From: Saprospiraceae bacterium
GTDB lineage: Bacteria; Bacteroidota; Bacteroidia; Chitinophagales; Saprospiraceae
Length of the DNA stretch: 64,000 nucleotides
Assembly: GCA_025055285.1 (NCBI GenBank)
Contig: JANWXM010000010.1
Span: 53,339 to 117,338 of the forward strand
Reading direction: 5' to 3'
Shown one piece after another: positions 19,021-29,524 of the stretch. The notes beneath the pieces are model-generated. The model saw only the letters and a program-made list of their open reading frames with translations. It was not told the origin of the DNA and made no database searches. Numbering within the stretch: the first letter of the stretch is position 1; every line of letters begins with the position of its first letter. The position numbers and the translations under genes were made by a program.

Positions 19021-20559
19021 TTACTTCACGATAGACAGTTTTGCCGTACCGAGCACCTGACCGTCGCGCAGCACCTGGCAGATGTATAGGCCCTCGGGCA
19101 GACCTGCAAGCGATAAAAATACCATTTTCACGTTTTCTGCCACCGTGCCACTTTGCACCAGCGTGCCCGTAGGGCCGTATATCCGATACTGCGTCGTTGC
19201 ATGGCTCGTCCAGGTTTCGGGCAGTTCCAACATCACGTGGTCTTGCGCTGGATTAGGGTAGAGGCGTAGGCCGCCGTTGGGCAGCCCTGATGCCTCGGCG
19301 GCGTTGACCGTCAGCGTATCGCAGGGCGAGCCCTTCAGCGCCCCAAGGCGATAATTGGGGTGCACCGGAGTGGCAAGGACATACCAGTTGGGTAACTGCA
19401 GGCCGTGTTGGACCATGTTGCAATCCTTGCCCTTCAGGTCGGGTTTGTCTATGTAGTTCAGAAAATACGTCCCATTGTTGGGCGCGACATAGATTTTTCC
19501 GTCCATGGCCAACTGGCATTCGCCGAAAGTGGTGTTAGCACCCGGGCAAGGCGAACAGAAGCCATCCCAAACGGCCACGGTATCCACGGAGGCGGCCACG
19601 TCCAGCTCCCACAGGTCGTACTGCATGGCCCAGACGCTGGCGGTGATGTACAAGAAGCGGGAGTTGGGCGATATGGCCACTCCGCCGAAGGGCTGCTGCG
19701 CGGGCAGTTGTATCCAGCGGAAGTTGCTCAGCCGCCCCGTGCAGCGGTCAAAGTCGAAGATGCGGTGGCCGTTGCGGGCATCGGAGTCCACATAGACGCT
19801 GCCATCGGGCGAGAAGACGTTGGTGCCTCCCGCGTCGCGTTTGACCGTCGGGTCTGGCTTATATCCAACAAATTGTGTAAATGAGTCAATGATGCCTGTA
19901 TCATTGAACAGTACAGTATGGTAAGAGGCGGTCAAGTAGTCTGGCACCACAATCCACCAGTCGCGCCCATTGGCATGGCGGGTGGCAGCAGGGTACTCCA
20001 TGGCCCAGGCGTTCACCAAAGGTCGGTTCTTGAAAATCACCTTGCCCGCTCCGTTGTTGGAAGACATATCTACAAGAGTGTGAAGCAGTGGGCGTAAACA
20101 AATGCCAGGTAGGGCAGGGCCGCAATACACAAAGGTTTGATGAATGATGTGGTACCAGTTTCTATTGTGCGTACCAGGCAGGATAAAAAGTGTTTCAGTC
20201 AAGGGGAAAGCGAGCTGCGTACCGTAAGTCGGAATCGGGTATTCGCCCGGGGAAAAGTTCAAACTGTCTCCGTTTTCGATTAGTTGATGGTTCTTGTTGC
20301 GCACCTGCCCGCCGTTGGTGTAGAAGAGCAAGTTGCCCTCCGCGTCGCTCATGGTACAGGTAGCACCCCATGTCTCGATAGGGATGACACCAGCCTTGAC
20401 GGTCGGAGGCGAGGTAGCAAAATCAATGATATTGGCCAAATAAGGAGGCCAACTGTTCAAGGAATATCCCGAAATCCAAAAGCGGTCATGCTTTTGGGCT
20501 TGAGCAGGTACGGCCCATAGCAGGGCCATTGAAAGCGAAAAGATGAACCATTTTTTCAT
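19021..20559 (-). CDS. Secreted T9SS cargo, probable beta-propeller-like
   Basis: Signal peptide; FSPDGSVYVDSD..., GVAISPNSRFLYIT..., MDGKIYVAPNN blades; C-terminal LYPNPAQDHVMLEL...GLPEGLYICQV sorting domain. Confidence 0.8.
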   Translation of the reverse strand: MKKWFIFSLSMALLWAVPAQAQKHDRFWISGYSLNSWPPYLANIIDFATSPPTVKAGVIPIETWGATCTMSDAEGNLLFYTNGGQVRNKNHQLIENGDSLNFSPGEYPIPTYGTQLAFPLTETLFILPGTHNRNWYHIIHQTFVYCGPALPGICLRPLLHTLVDMSSNNGAGKVIFKNRPLVNAWAMEYPAATRHANGRDWWIVVPDYLTASYHTVLFNDTGIIDSFTQFVGYKPDPTVKRDAGGTNVFSPDGSVYVDSDARNGHRIFDFDRCTGRLSNFRWIQLPAQQPFGGVAISPNSRFLYITASVWAMQYDLWELDVAASVDTVAVWDGFCSPCPGANTTFGECQLAMDGKIYVAPNNGTYFLNYIDKPDLKGKDCNMVQHGLQLPNWYVLATPVHPNYRLGALKGSPCDTLTVNAAEASGLPNGGLRLYPNPAQDHVMLELPETWTSHATTQYRIYGPTGTLVQSGTVAENVKMVFLSLAGLPEGLYICQVLRDGQVLGTAKLSIVK

Positions 20560-20563
20560 ACAA

Positions 20564-20571
20564 CAAAGGTA
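20564..20571 (-). promoter_or_regulatory. TACCTTTG box 4 nt before the start codon of 19021..20559
   Basis: Minus strand TACCTTTG-TTGT-ATG. Confidence 0.55.
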
Positions 20572-20825
20572 GATAGAAAAAGCCTCCTGTGCCGTATGAG
20601 CGCAGGAGGCATAGACCGATGGGTTTAATCGCTAGTTCATTGCCTTATCATAGGCAATTTAGACTTCAGATGTCACCTACAGGGGCAGAATTAGCGTTTG
20701 AAGAGATGAGGTATTTGCGGTTGCACAGCAGGGAAAGGCTGCTGAAGCATCCTGAAAAAGCGGCGTCGTTTTCTCGAGGGAGAAAAAGTTTTTGAAGGGT
20801 ACGCGTTTATAAGAAAGCGTCGTCA

Positions 20826-20833
20826 TACCTTTG
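20826..20833 (+). promoter_or_regulatory. TACCTTTG box upstream of rpsP
   Basis: TACCTTTG about 80 nt upstream of the rpsP ATG. Confidence 0.5.
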
Positions 20834-20914
20834 CGGCCCTGAAAAGCCCAGTGCTATCCGAGTATAGGGAGCTGGGCGAGATCCTATCTCTAACAAAAAA
20901 TTTTCATACATCGC

Positions 20915-21400
20915 ATGGCAGTAAGACTCCGCCTCCAACGTCGAGGCCGTAGAAAAGCACCTTTTTACCACATTGTTGCTGCTGACGCGCGCGCTCCGCG
21001 CGACGGCCGCTTTATTGAAAAGCTGGGCACATACAACCCGCTGACACAGCCAGCTACGATCGAGTTGAACGTGGATCGGGCCTATTACTGGTTGATGAAT
21101 GGGGCACAACCGACTGATACTGTGCGCTCTATTTTGCGTCATAAAGGCGTTCTGTATAAGAAACACCTTATGCTGGGCGTAAAGAAAGGGGCGCTTACGC
21201 TCGAAGAGGCAGAAGCTCGTTGGAATGCCTGGAAAGAAGCTAAAGAAGCGCGCCTTCAGCAATACCGGGAAGCCACTGCAGAAAAGAAACGCCAATTCCT
21301 GGCTGCCGTAGACGGCACGCCGAAGGCAAAACCTACAGCAGCGCCTGAATCCGGAGAGGGAGTATCTGCGCCTGCTGAAGCGGATAGCGTCGCCGAGTAG
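20915..21400 (+). CDS. rpsP: 30S ribosomal protein S16
   Basis: [42 protein letters not shown]. Confidence 0.97.
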   Translation: MAVRLRLQRRGRRKAPFYHIVAADARAPRDGRFIEKLGTYNPLTQPATIELNVDRAYYWLMNGAQPTDTVRSILRHKGVLYKKHLMLGVKKGALTLEEAEARWNAWKEAKEARLQQYREATAEKKRQFLAAVDGTPKAKPTAAPESGEGVSAPAEADSVAE

Positions 21401-21464
21401 CCTGCGAAAAAAAGCTATTCAGCAATGAATTGAGAAAAATCTGGCGAATAAGTAGCACATATGT

Positions 21465-21488
21465 AGCAAAGGTTTTCCTACCTTTGCT
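21465..21488 (+). promoter_or_regulatory. Perfect 9-bp inverted repeat containing a TACCTTTG box
   Basis: AGCAAAGGT-tttcct-ACCTTTGCT; the TAnnTTTG box is 21479-21486. Confidence 0.55.
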
Positions 21489-21508
21489 GCGCAATCCTGA
21501 GTGTTTGA

Positions 21509-21548
21509 GACCTGGCAAGGCATCGAGGAGCTTTGCCAGGTCTTTTTT
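21509..21548 (+). terminator. Intrinsic terminator / possible leader attenuator
   Basis: GACCTGGCAA ... TTGCCAGGTC (10-bp perfect stem) followed by T6. Confidence 0.85.
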
Positions 21549-21555
21549 CAAAGAT

Positions 21556-22986
21556 ATGTCTTTCTATTTTGCCTTTTCCAGCGCTATGCAAATTCTAGAT
21601 GATAAGTATTACGACCGGTTGAATGACATTGCTCACGCTATACAGAGCTCAGAACTGCTGCAAAAATATCGGGAAGACGAGTCAGAGGAAAATTATCTAA
21701 TGCTGCGTCGCGCCTTCGAGCCCGCGATTGCAGAATTATACCACGAAGTAGCGGAACACGCGCCTCTTCAGCTAATAGACTTAGAGAAGACGCTCCTCAA
21801 CCCCGTGTTCGAGGGACTCTTCATGCCGCGCATCTTGGGCTACTCAGTCCTGCGCGGAGAAATCAACGAGCAATACCGCTATGTTCGGCCCAACGATCAC
21901 TTCAAAGAGGTGCTTTTGGCTATCTGCAGCAGTGTGCATTTCGACCACTTGAAAAAACGCATCGGTCAAAGCATCCAAGTCGGTTTTGCGCTCAGCAGCG
22001 ACATTTGGATAACCAACTTGCTAGACCAGATTCACAACCGCCGTATTCGGTATTTCCTACAGCAACAAAAGAACGAGCGCTATCGCGACCTAAAGGAGCG
22101 GCAGGCGCTTTACCAACGGTATATCCGGCAGTTCCACAACGAATTCTTCTATTCTGCTGAATTCCCGCAGACGCGCGGAGCCATGAAAGCCAACTTCTCA
22201 GCACTGCGCCTTTTTCTGCTCAAGCGTTTCGAGGCCGGCGGCGACAATACCAGTTTAAAAGCTCAAACCCTTGAATTTTTGGCAAATCCCGAGTTCCAAA
22301 ATTCAGAAGAATATGTCCAAATGCTCGCTTTGGTAGGCAACTTTCTCGACCTGACCGAAGAAGAACGCCAACAAGTTGCCCAGCATTTTACTCGAGAGCA
22401 GGTCAACTTCCCTGACTTTGAAGGCCATTACCTCGCTTTTTTGGCAGAATTGTACCAAAACCACGCGGCCCTCATGACGCCTGAAGCAGACTTGCGCATG
22501 GCACGCGTAGTCAGCTTATGCAGGCCAGGGAGAGTGGCGGATTTTTATCGGGTGGCTCAAGTCATCCACAGCTTGGGTTACGTACACCCAGATGCTATTG
22601 AGGCCGTACGCGATTTTTACAACTCGCATGAGGGCTTGTCTCTGGAAAACAAGTGCTTGCGTCTGCTTATGCTCCATTACTTTACGCGCTGGTTTAAGGG
22701 CATTTCTGAAATGGAATATGGCGACTTCTTCGAAATGAGCAAGATTTTCCATTTGTACATGCGAATTTTTGGCAATCAAGAATTCAATCAAGCCCTAGAA
22801 GAATCCGCTCAAGCGTATTTGGAACGTCTTCTAAAGGTATATACCGATAGACGCGGCAAAGACTACCAAGATATTCGGAAGTTTGCCAAGGGTCAAATGG
22901 TAGAAATGGGACTTCTGACAGAGAAGGAAGCCGATAAAATTTTCCGCGTTCGGCGTTCGCGTCGCAAGGTGGACGAAGAAGCTTAA
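21556..22986 (+). CDS. Uncharacterised ~475-aa protein
   Basis: Long ORF; ORF track starts at 21430 but that extension spans the terminator 21509-21548, so ATG 21556 (or 21586) is preferred. No family recognised. Confidence 0.7.
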   Translation: MSFYFAFSSAMQILDDKYYDRLNDIAHAIQSSELLQKYREDESEENYLMLRRAFEPAIAELYHEVAEHAPLQLIDLEKTLLNPVFEGLFMPRILGYSVLRGEINEQYRYVRPNDHFKEVLLAICSSVHFDHLKKRIGQSIQVGFALSSDIWITNLLDQIHNRRIRYFLQQQKNERYRDLKERQALYQRYIRQFHNEFFYSAEFPQTRGAMKANFSALRLFLLKRFEAGGDNTSLKAQTLEFLANPEFQNSEEYVQMLALVGNFLDLTEEERQQVAQHFTREQVNFPDFEGHYLAFLAELYQNHAALMTPEADLRMARVVSLCRPGRVADFYRVAQVIHSLGYVHPDAIEAVRDFYNSHEGLSLENKCLRLLMLHYFTRWFKGISEMEYGDFFEMSKIFHLYMRIFGNQEFNQALEESAQAYLERLLKVYTDRRGKDYQDIRKFAKGQMVEMGLLTEKEADKIFRVRRSRRKVDEEA

Positions 22987-23050
22987 ATTAGGCAGCAACT
23001 TTTTCATTTACCATCAGCCGGCCAACGGTTTACTGTTTTATACAAGCAGC

Positions 23051-24676
23051 ATGGAGGTACTAATATTTTTAGTTGTCTTATACATTTTGCTCGCTATCAG
23101 TAGAGTAAAAATCTATGAAAAAGCGGGAATCCCCGGCTGGAAAGCGCTAGTGCCCGGATTAGCGGCGGTAGAATGGTGCAAGCTAGTTGGTCGAAAACCT
23201 TGGTATGCCGCCTGGTTGTTGTTTCCTATTGTCAATATTTTTATATATGCTGGCCTGTGTATAGACACCGTGCGGTCGTTCGGCAAACATTCCTTTTGGC
23301 AGGCTGCCTTGGCTGTTATTTATGCGCCAATTCCATTTTTTCTCATCGGGCTCAACCCGAGGGACAAATACAACGGCCCTATTTTGGAGCAAGAGCGCGA
23401 GTTCCAAAAGCAGTACGCCGAAGCAAAAGCTAAGGGCGATAAGGTAGCCTTGCGGCGCTTAGAGACAAACAATCCGTTCAAGAAGTCGCCCTTGCGCGAG
23501 TGGGTAGAGGCCATCATTTTTGCTGTGTTTGCTGCCGCGTTTATTCGCATGTTCCTCATCGAGGCCTTCGTCATTCCAACTTCCTCGATGGAGGGCAGCC
23601 TGAAGGTAGGCGACTACCTGTTTGTTAGCAAAGCGCACTACGGCATTCGCATGCCGATGACCGTATTGCAGTTTCCACTCATTCACAATCGCTTCAGTCA
23701 AAAGAGCAGCGGCTTTCTCGCGCGAGAATCCTATCTGAAAAAGCCCTCACTGCCGTATTTTCGTCTGCCAGCGTTGGAACAAATCGATCGAAACGAACCT
23801 GTAGTGTTCAATTTTCCAGCGGGTGATAGCGTAATCATCACGCCTGGTCGAACTTATGATATTTACCAATGGCGGCGCGAAATGGAACTGCTACAGCGTT
23901 TAAATCGCCCGCAACCCCCTATGCCGCCCGTAGTGGTGCGGCCTATTGACAAAAAAGACCACTATATCAAGCGCTGTATTGCATTACCTGGCGACAGTCT
24001 GCAAATTCGCGATGGACAAGTGTATATCAACGGTCAACCCGCCGTTAACCCGCGACACCTCCAGTTCGCTTATTACATTCGAAATCAAGAGGGAGGCATG
24101 CTCAGCTTGCGCAAATTGGAAGAAATTGGCGTAAACCTTAGTGATGCCATCCCAGTTGAACTGCCTACTGGTGAACTGCGCCGCTATTACAACCTCGACG
24201 CAGAACAAGTGGCCAAAGTCAAGTCTTGGGGCGCAGGCATTACAGTGGAGCGTTTTGAACCCGGAGCGCGTCCAGGATATGTCTTTCCCAACGATGCCGC
24301 TCAATACGGCCACTGGACGGTGGATAATTTTGGACCCATCTACATTCCCAAAAAAGGGGCTACTGTCAGCCTCACCCCCGCTAGCCTACCTTTCTACGAG
24401 CGCATCATTCGGGTCTACGAAGGACATAAATTAGAGATTCGCGACGGCAAGTACTTCATCGACGGAAAAGAGACCTCCACCTACACTTTCCAGCAAAATT
24501 ACTATTGGATGATGGGCGATAATCGCCATAACTCCGAAGACTCGCGCATTTGGGGCTATGTACCCGAAGACCACGTTGTTGGAAAACCTCTCTTTATCTT
24601 TTTCTCTACGAAAAACGCCAGCTTGCGCAACGGAATCAACTGGAACCGGCTCTTCCGCTCGGCTAGTCAGATGTAA
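23051..24676 (+). CDS. lepB: Signal peptidase I with N-terminal multi-TM extension
   Basis: IPTSSMEGSLKVGDYLFVSK (Ser), DHYIKRCIALPGDSLQI (Lys), MMGDNRHNSEDSRIWGYVPEDHVVGK. Confidence 0.95.
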   Translation: MEVLIFLVVLYILLAISRVKIYEKAGIPGWKALVPGLAAVEWCKLVGRKPWYAAWLLFPIVNIFIYAGLCIDTVRSFGKHSFWQAALAVIYAPIPFFLIGLNPRDKYNGPILEQEREFQKQYAEAKAKGDKVALRRLETNNPFKKSPLREWVEAIIFAVFAAAFIRMFLIEAFVIPTSSMEGSLKVGDYLFVSKAHYGIRMPMTVLQFPLIHNRFSQKSSGFLARESYLKKPSLPYFRLPALEQIDRNEPVVFNFPAGDSVIITPGRTYDIYQWRREMELLQRLNRPQPPMPPVVVRPIDKKDHYIKRCIALPGDSLQIRDGQVYINGQPAVNPRHLQFAYYIRNQEGGMLSLRKLEEIGVNLSDAIPVELPTGELRRYYNLDAEQVAKVKSWGAGITVERFEPGARPGYVFPNDAAQYGHWTVDNFGPIYIPKKGATVSLTPASLPFYERIIRVYEGHKLEIRDGKYFIDGKETSTYTFQQNYYWMMGDNRHNSEDSRIWGYVPEDHVVGKPLFIFFSTKNASLRNGINWNRLFRSASQM

Positions 24677-24790
24677 AATTCCACCAACTAGGTGCCAGTC
24701 ACATAAGGCATCTTTCGCCTTGTACTCATCGGTGCGCTTAAAAACCCGCGCAAGGGGAGATCTTTGCTGAGCATATCTGTACGCGAGAAG

Positions 24791-26305
24791 ATGAACGCCA
24801 CCGCGAGGCGCCTCATTCATGTCGTTGAGAGGTGGCTCCTGCTGCCGGGACTCATAGCTGGAGCAATAGTAGGCGTGGCATGTGTCCAGCATGACCCGTT
24901 TTTTTGGGATACGGTGCAATTGGGCAGTAAGCATGCGCACTTTTTCTACGAAAATGGGCTCCACTGGGCTCCCTTGCCTCGGGAAATAGACAGCGGGCAT
25001 CCGCCGACTCTTGGCTATTATTTAGCATGGGTATGGAGTGTGTTCGGCAGATCGCTTCCCGTTAGCCATTGGGCCATGCTTCCTTTTGTAGTGGGCACAG
25101 TCATTTTGCTGTTTCGCCTTGGCACGTGCATAGGCGGTAAGCGTTGGGAGGGTGCTGGGTTGGTGTTGCTTGCAGCGGCCGACCCAGTATTAGCCACCCA
25201 GAGCAGTTTGGTTGGGCCGGATATCGTCCTGAGTTGTTTTTTTCTACTAGCTGTATGGGCGCTGTGGACTACTCGCTTAGGATGGGCAGCAATAGGCGTG
25301 GCTGGCCTGTGTGTAGTCAGTCTGCGCGGTATGATGGTTGCTGTTGCCCTATTAGCTTGGCAGGTATATCTTCTTCAGCGACGGGAAGCTTTCATTTGCC
25401 GACAGCTCTTGGAACCTGCAGGCAAACCTGCTGAAGTAGAGCATCCCACTTTGCCCCGGCGTCTTTGCCAATGGTTAGGAAGTTTTTGCCCTCTAATTGC
25501 CGTGTTTGCGCCAGGCTTCGCCCTTGCCGGTGGATTTCTCCTTTGGCATCATCAAGCCGTGGGCTGGACGGGCTTCCACGCCGCTTCTCCGTGGGCGCCC
25601 GCCTTTGAGCCTGTACGAGGGACAGGGTTGTTGCGCAACGTCGCCATTCTGGGCTGGCGATGGGCCGATTTCGGCCGAATCTTCGAGTGGATAGGGTTGA
25701 TCATCTTGTTTTTTGCCCTGTTCAAAAATCGCCGGGCGCTAGCAGGGCAGCCCTGGCTCTCCTTACTCAGCTGCACAAGCCTGTTTTTGTCGCCTTCGGC
25801 GATTCTTTATCAAAACCTCTCCGCACATCGGTACTTTTTGCCCATCTTTCTGGCGTTGCACCTCTTCTTTTGGTATTGCTTAAAAGCAGTTCCTTGCTCG
25901 GAAGCCAAACGCCTTGTTCTAACTGGCGCAGTGATGATAGGTTTGGCGTGTGGAAATCTTTGGATTTATCCACATGGAATTGCTATAGGGTGGGATGCAA
26001 CGCTTGCCCACAGGCCATATCATACCTTGCGCGCGCAAGCACTTCATTTTATTGAGAAAAATGCTCTACCACTTGCGCAAATAGGCACAGCTTTTCCTAA
26101 CCGAAACGCAGGTAAACATCTCCTACTCAACTGCGACGAGCGCATGTGGGCCGAATTCGACCCGAGAACCAATAAATACTGCCTGATTTCCAATGTTTTC
26201 AATGACGTATCGCCTGAAGACCGCACTTACCTCCGCCAACATAAGCGCCTGATGTGGTCAGCCCAAAAAGGCGGCGTATGGATGGAGTTATATGGGCCCA
26301 AATAG
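24791..26305 (+). CDS. Multi-pass membrane protein, glycosyltransferase family 39-like
   Basis: Many TM segments; early acidic loop DPFFWDTVQLGSKHAHFFYENG resembles GT-C enzymes. Met 24791 preferred over TTG 24764. Confidence 0.6.
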   Translation: MNATARRLIHVVERWLLLPGLIAGAIVGVACVQHDPFFWDTVQLGSKHAHFFYENGLHWAPLPREIDSGHPPTLGYYLAWVWSVFGRSLPVSHWAMLPFVVGTVILLFRLGTCIGGKRWEGAGLVLLAAADPVLATQSSLVGPDIVLSCFFLLAVWALWTTRLGWAAIGVAGLCVVSLRGMMVAVALLAWQVYLLQRREAFICRQLLEPAGKPAEVEHPTLPRRLCQWLGSFCPLIAVFAPGFALAGGFLLWHHQAVGWTGFHAASPWAPAFEPVRGTGLLRNVAILGWRWADFGRIFEWIGLIILFFALFKNRRALAGQPWLSLLSCTSLFLSPSAILYQNLSAHRYFLPIFLALHLFFWYCLKAVPCSEAKRLVLTGAVMIGLACGNLWIYPHGIAIGWDATLAHRPYHTLRAQALHFIEKNALPLAQIGTAFPNRNAGKHLLLNCDERMWAEFDPRTNKYCLISNVFNDVSPEDRTYLRQHKRLMWSAQKGGVWMELYGPK

Positions 26306-26439
26306 CGCTTTGAGGGCATATCGACCTATCTTTAAAAGCGAAAGCGCCTAAAAGGCATTGAAGTTGCTGTCTTGTTTATCGGGTGATAATTTTTTTATAA
26401 AAAAGGTTGAGGCTGTTGTTTGTTAAAAACAAAATGTTT

Positions 26440-26447
26440 TAACTTTG
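26440..26447 (+). promoter_or_regulatory. TAACTTTG box with TTG 17 nt upstream
   Basis: TTG (26420-26422)-N17-TAACTTTG. Confidence 0.55.
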
Positions 26448-26479
26448 TGCGCAATTTTGTCTAACCCTTAAAACTCTGC

Positions 26480-26487
26480 TACTTTTG
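26480..26487 (+). promoter_or_regulatory. Second TAnnTTTG box (TACTTTTG) with TTG 20 nt upstream
   Basis: TTG (26457-26459)-N20-TACTTTTG; overlaps the ORF-track TTG start at 26485. Confidence 0.5.
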
Positions 26488-26541
26488 GGCGCGCAAAAAA
26501 TAGCTATACGGCAAAAGCCTTCTACGTCAACGGTCACCGAC

Positions 26542-28416
26542 ATGGCAGAAGTTCGCTACACAGAAGCTGAAATCAAATCGCTCGATTGGCGCGAGCATAT
26601 TCGCTTGCGCCCCGGTATGTATATCGGCAAGTTAGGTGACGGGAGCAGTCCGGATGACGGTATTTACGTCCTTCTCAAAGAGGTGCTCGATAACTCGATC
26701 GATGAGTACACCATGGGCTTTGGCAAGCAGATCGAGGTGAGCATCGCCGACGGCAGCGTCTACGTACGCGATTATGGGCGAGGTATTCCGTTAGGAAAGG
26801 TTGTAGACGTCGTTAGTCGTATCAACACAGGGGCAAAATACGATAACAAGGCATTCAAGAAATCAGTAGGCCTCAACGGTGTAGGTACCAAAGCTGTCAA
26901 TGCCCTATCGGAGCGGTTTAAGGTGATTTCCTATCGCGATGGCCAGTCGAAGTGGGCCGAGTTCGAATACGGCAGATTGGTCAAGGAAAGCAAGTTAGAG
27001 CCAACCAATGAGCCTAACGGCACGGCGGTTTTCTTCAGACCTGACTCAGGTATGTTTCGCCACTATCGGTGGGTTCCTGAGTATGTCGAGCAGCAGCTCT
27101 GGAATTACGCATACCTAAACGCCGGGCTAAAAATTATTTTCAACGGCAAAGTCTTTCAATCTAAGAACGGCTTACTTGACCTGCTGACGAAGAAAACGAG
27201 CGCAGAGCATATTCGATATCCAATTATCCACTTGGTAGGTGAGGACATCGAGATCGCCCTTACACACGGCGAACATTACGGCGAGCAATATTACTCATTT
27301 GTCAATGGACAACACACTACTCAAGGCGGTACACACCTCAATGCCTTTAAAGAGGCATTAGTCAAGACAGTGCGCGACCATTTCAAGAAAAATTTTGATG
27401 CTAAAGATATTCGCGAGAGCATCATCGCCGCCATTAGTGTTCGCATTGAGGAGCCAGTGTTTGAGTCCCAGACAAAGACGCGTCTAGGGTCTGAACGCAT
27501 CAGCCCGGATGGGCCAAGCATCCGCACTTGGATGAGCGATTTTTTGTGCAAGGCTTTAGATGACTACTTGCATAAAAATCCTGACACGGCAAAAGAAATG
27601 CTTAAGCGCATTCTCCAGTCGGAGCGCGAACGCAAGGATATCGCTGATGTGAAAAAATTGGCCAACCAGCGAGCAAGGGCGGCAAACATCCACAACAAGA
27701 AATTGCGCGACTGCCGCTATCACCTCAACGAAAAAGGGCCAGAAGAAAAGCGATTGGAGTCCACCCTATTCATCACTGAGGGCGACTCGGCTAGTGGCTC
27801 TCTCACAAAGGCTCGCAATGTAGATACGCAGGCCGTCTTCAGCCTACGCGGAAAACCGCTTAATTGCTACGGACTTACTAAAAAAATCGTCTACCAAAAC
27901 GAAGAGTTTAACCTCTTACAACACGCCCTCAACATCGAAGACTCTATCGAAGATTTGCGTTACAACCGCGTTGTCATCGCTACAGATGCAGATGTAGACG
28001 GCATGCATATCCGATTGTTGATGCTCACGTTCTTTCTGCAATTCTTTCCCGATTTGGTACGCAACGGTCATCTCTACATTTTAGAAACGCCGCTTTTCCG
28101 CGTGCGCGACAAGCACCAGACGTTCTACTGTTACTCCGAAGCTGAAAAGTTGGAAGCTATTCAGAAACTGCGCGGCAAGCCTGAAATTACGCGCTTTAAG
28201 GGCCTAGGCGAAATCTCACCTTCAGAATTCAGCCGATTTATTGGGCCCGATATGCGCCTTCAGCCCGTCATTTTTCACGAGAGAACTAATCTAGACCAAA
28301 TACTAGAATATTACATGGGCAAAAATACGCCTGAACGCCAAGAGTTTATAATTGAAAACTTGCGAGTAGAGGTGGATGTAGCCGATGGATTGCCTCTTGA
28401 AAAGGAAGAAAAATAG
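26542..28416 (+). CDS. parE: DNA topoisomerase IV subunit B (type IIA topoisomerase ATPase subunit)
   Basis: [70 protein letters not shown]. Start at [10 protein letters not shown]. Confidence 0.92.
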   Translation: MAEVRYTEAEIKSLDWREHIRLRPGMYIGKLGDGSSPDDGIYVLLKEVLDNSIDEYTMGFGKQIEVSIADGSVYVRDYGRGIPLGKVVDVVSRINTGAKYDNKAFKKSVGLNGVGTKAVNALSERFKVISYRDGQSKWAEFEYGRLVKESKLEPTNEPNGTAVFFRPDSGMFRHYRWVPEYVEQQLWNYAYLNAGLKIIFNGKVFQSKNGLLDLLTKKTSAEHIRYPIIHLVGEDIEIALTHGEHYGEQYYSFVNGQHTTQGGTHLNAFKEALVKTVRDHFKKNFDAKDIRESIIAAISVRIEEPVFESQTKTRLGSERISPDGPSIRTWMSDFLCKALDDYLHKNPDTAKEMLKRILQSERERKDIADVKKLANQRARAANIHNKKLRDCRYHLNEKGPEEKRLESTLFITEGDSASGSLTKARNVDTQAVFSLRGKPLNCYGLTKKIVYQNEEFNLLQHALNIEDSIEDLRYNRVVIATDADVDGMHIRLLMLTFFLQFFPDLVRNGHLYILETPLFRVRDKHQTFYCYSEAEKLEAIQKLRGKPEITRFKGLGEISPSEFSRFIGPDMRLQPVIFHERTNLDQILEYYMGKNTPERQEFIIENLRVEVDVADGLPLEKEEK

Positions 28417-28484
28417 GCTCATGTTTTTGGAGGTGTAGGGCCTCGGCGCATCTCTTTTCCTACAGGTGTGCTCTAAAATAGCAA

Positions 28485-29513
28485 CTAGTAGCTACTCTCG
28501 TCCAGGCGGACTTTCCCCTTAAAAGTCCAGAAAACGAAACTCGTGTACACAGCTACTAAAGGAGTGCCGATGAGTGCTATGAGGAGCAAGAGGCGCATCG
28601 TTTTCTCGCTAGAAGCCGCATTATACACCGTAATGCTGTTGATAGGTTGATTAGGAGCGTAGACAAGATACGGAAACACTTCCACGGCTACTGTAATCAG
28701 CAGAAGAGCTATCGTAACGGCTGAACTGATAAATGCGCCTAGGTATTGCCCTTTGCTCAAATGGCGAGGGATATTGGCAACGACCAATAACATAGTCAAC
28801 GGCAACACAAAGAACACCGGCTGTGCCCGTATCCGGTCGCTTAAGTGAGGTACATAGAGCAGCGTGTAAACCGTGGTGATGCCAAAGAGGACAATAAAGG
28901 CGATGGTGAAATCGCGCGCTAGTGAAGTGATCATAGCAAAGAGACGCCCCTCTGTTTTCAAAGCAAGGAAAATAGCCCCGTGCATACCGAAAAGGGCTAG
29001 CGTTGTCAAGGCAACTAGAAGCGAAAAGAAATTAAAGAAGGATAGCCAATCTCCGACAAATTCATGATTTTCATCTAAAGGTATTCCGAGCACTATATTC
29101 CCTAACATGAGACCCAACGAGAACGAAACAACAGTACATGCTGCGAAATATGTAGCGTCCCACAGGCGTCGCCACCAAAGCCAGGGTTCTTTGCTGCGGA
29201 ACTCAATGGCTACGGCGCGAAAAATCAGCCCCATTAGAAAAACAATAAAGGGTACATAGAAAGCCGAGAAGATCGTAGCATAAGCCATGGGAAAGCCCGC
29301 AAAAAGCGCTCCTCCTCCAATAATGAGCCATACTTCATTGCCATCCCATACCGGTCCGATAGCGTTTAGGGCTATGCGACGACTTCGTTCCTCCCTCAAA
29401 AACAAATGCAGCATGCCCGCTCCCAGGTCGAAGCCATCTAAAATGGCATACCCTGAAATTACGGCTCCAAACACTAAGAACCACCACGTAGGATAGTCGA
29501 TACCTAAAAACAT
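28485..29513 (-). CDS. cydB: Cytochrome bd ubiquinol oxidase subunit II
   Basis: TWWFLVFGAVISGYAILDGFDLGAGML, GPVWDGNEVWLIIGGGALFAGFP. Confidence 0.96.
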   Translation of the reverse strand: MFLGIDYPTWWFLVFGAVISGYAILDGFDLGAGMLHLFLREERSRRIALNAIGPVWDGNEVWLIIGGGALFAGFPMAYATIFSAFYVPFIVFLMGLIFRAVAIEFRSKEPWLWWRRLWDATYFAACTVVSFSLGLMLGNIVLGIPLDENHEFVGDWLSFFNFFSLLVALTTLALFGMHGAIFLALKTEGRLFAMITSLARDFTIAFIVLFGITTVYTLLYVPHLSDRIRAQPVFFVLPLTMLLVVANIPRHLSKGQYLGAFISSAVTIALLLITVAVEVFPYLVYAPNQPINSITVYNAASSEKTMRLLLLIALIGTPLVAVYTSFVFWTFKGKVRLDESSY

Positions 29514-29524
29514 GCCGCAATCGC

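Noticed and set aside
26368-26383. tgtcttgtttatcggg resembling tgtgttgtttatcggg at 50635-50650
   Set aside because: A 15-16 nt near-match between two loci is expected by chance in a 64-kb self-comparison and flanks do not align.
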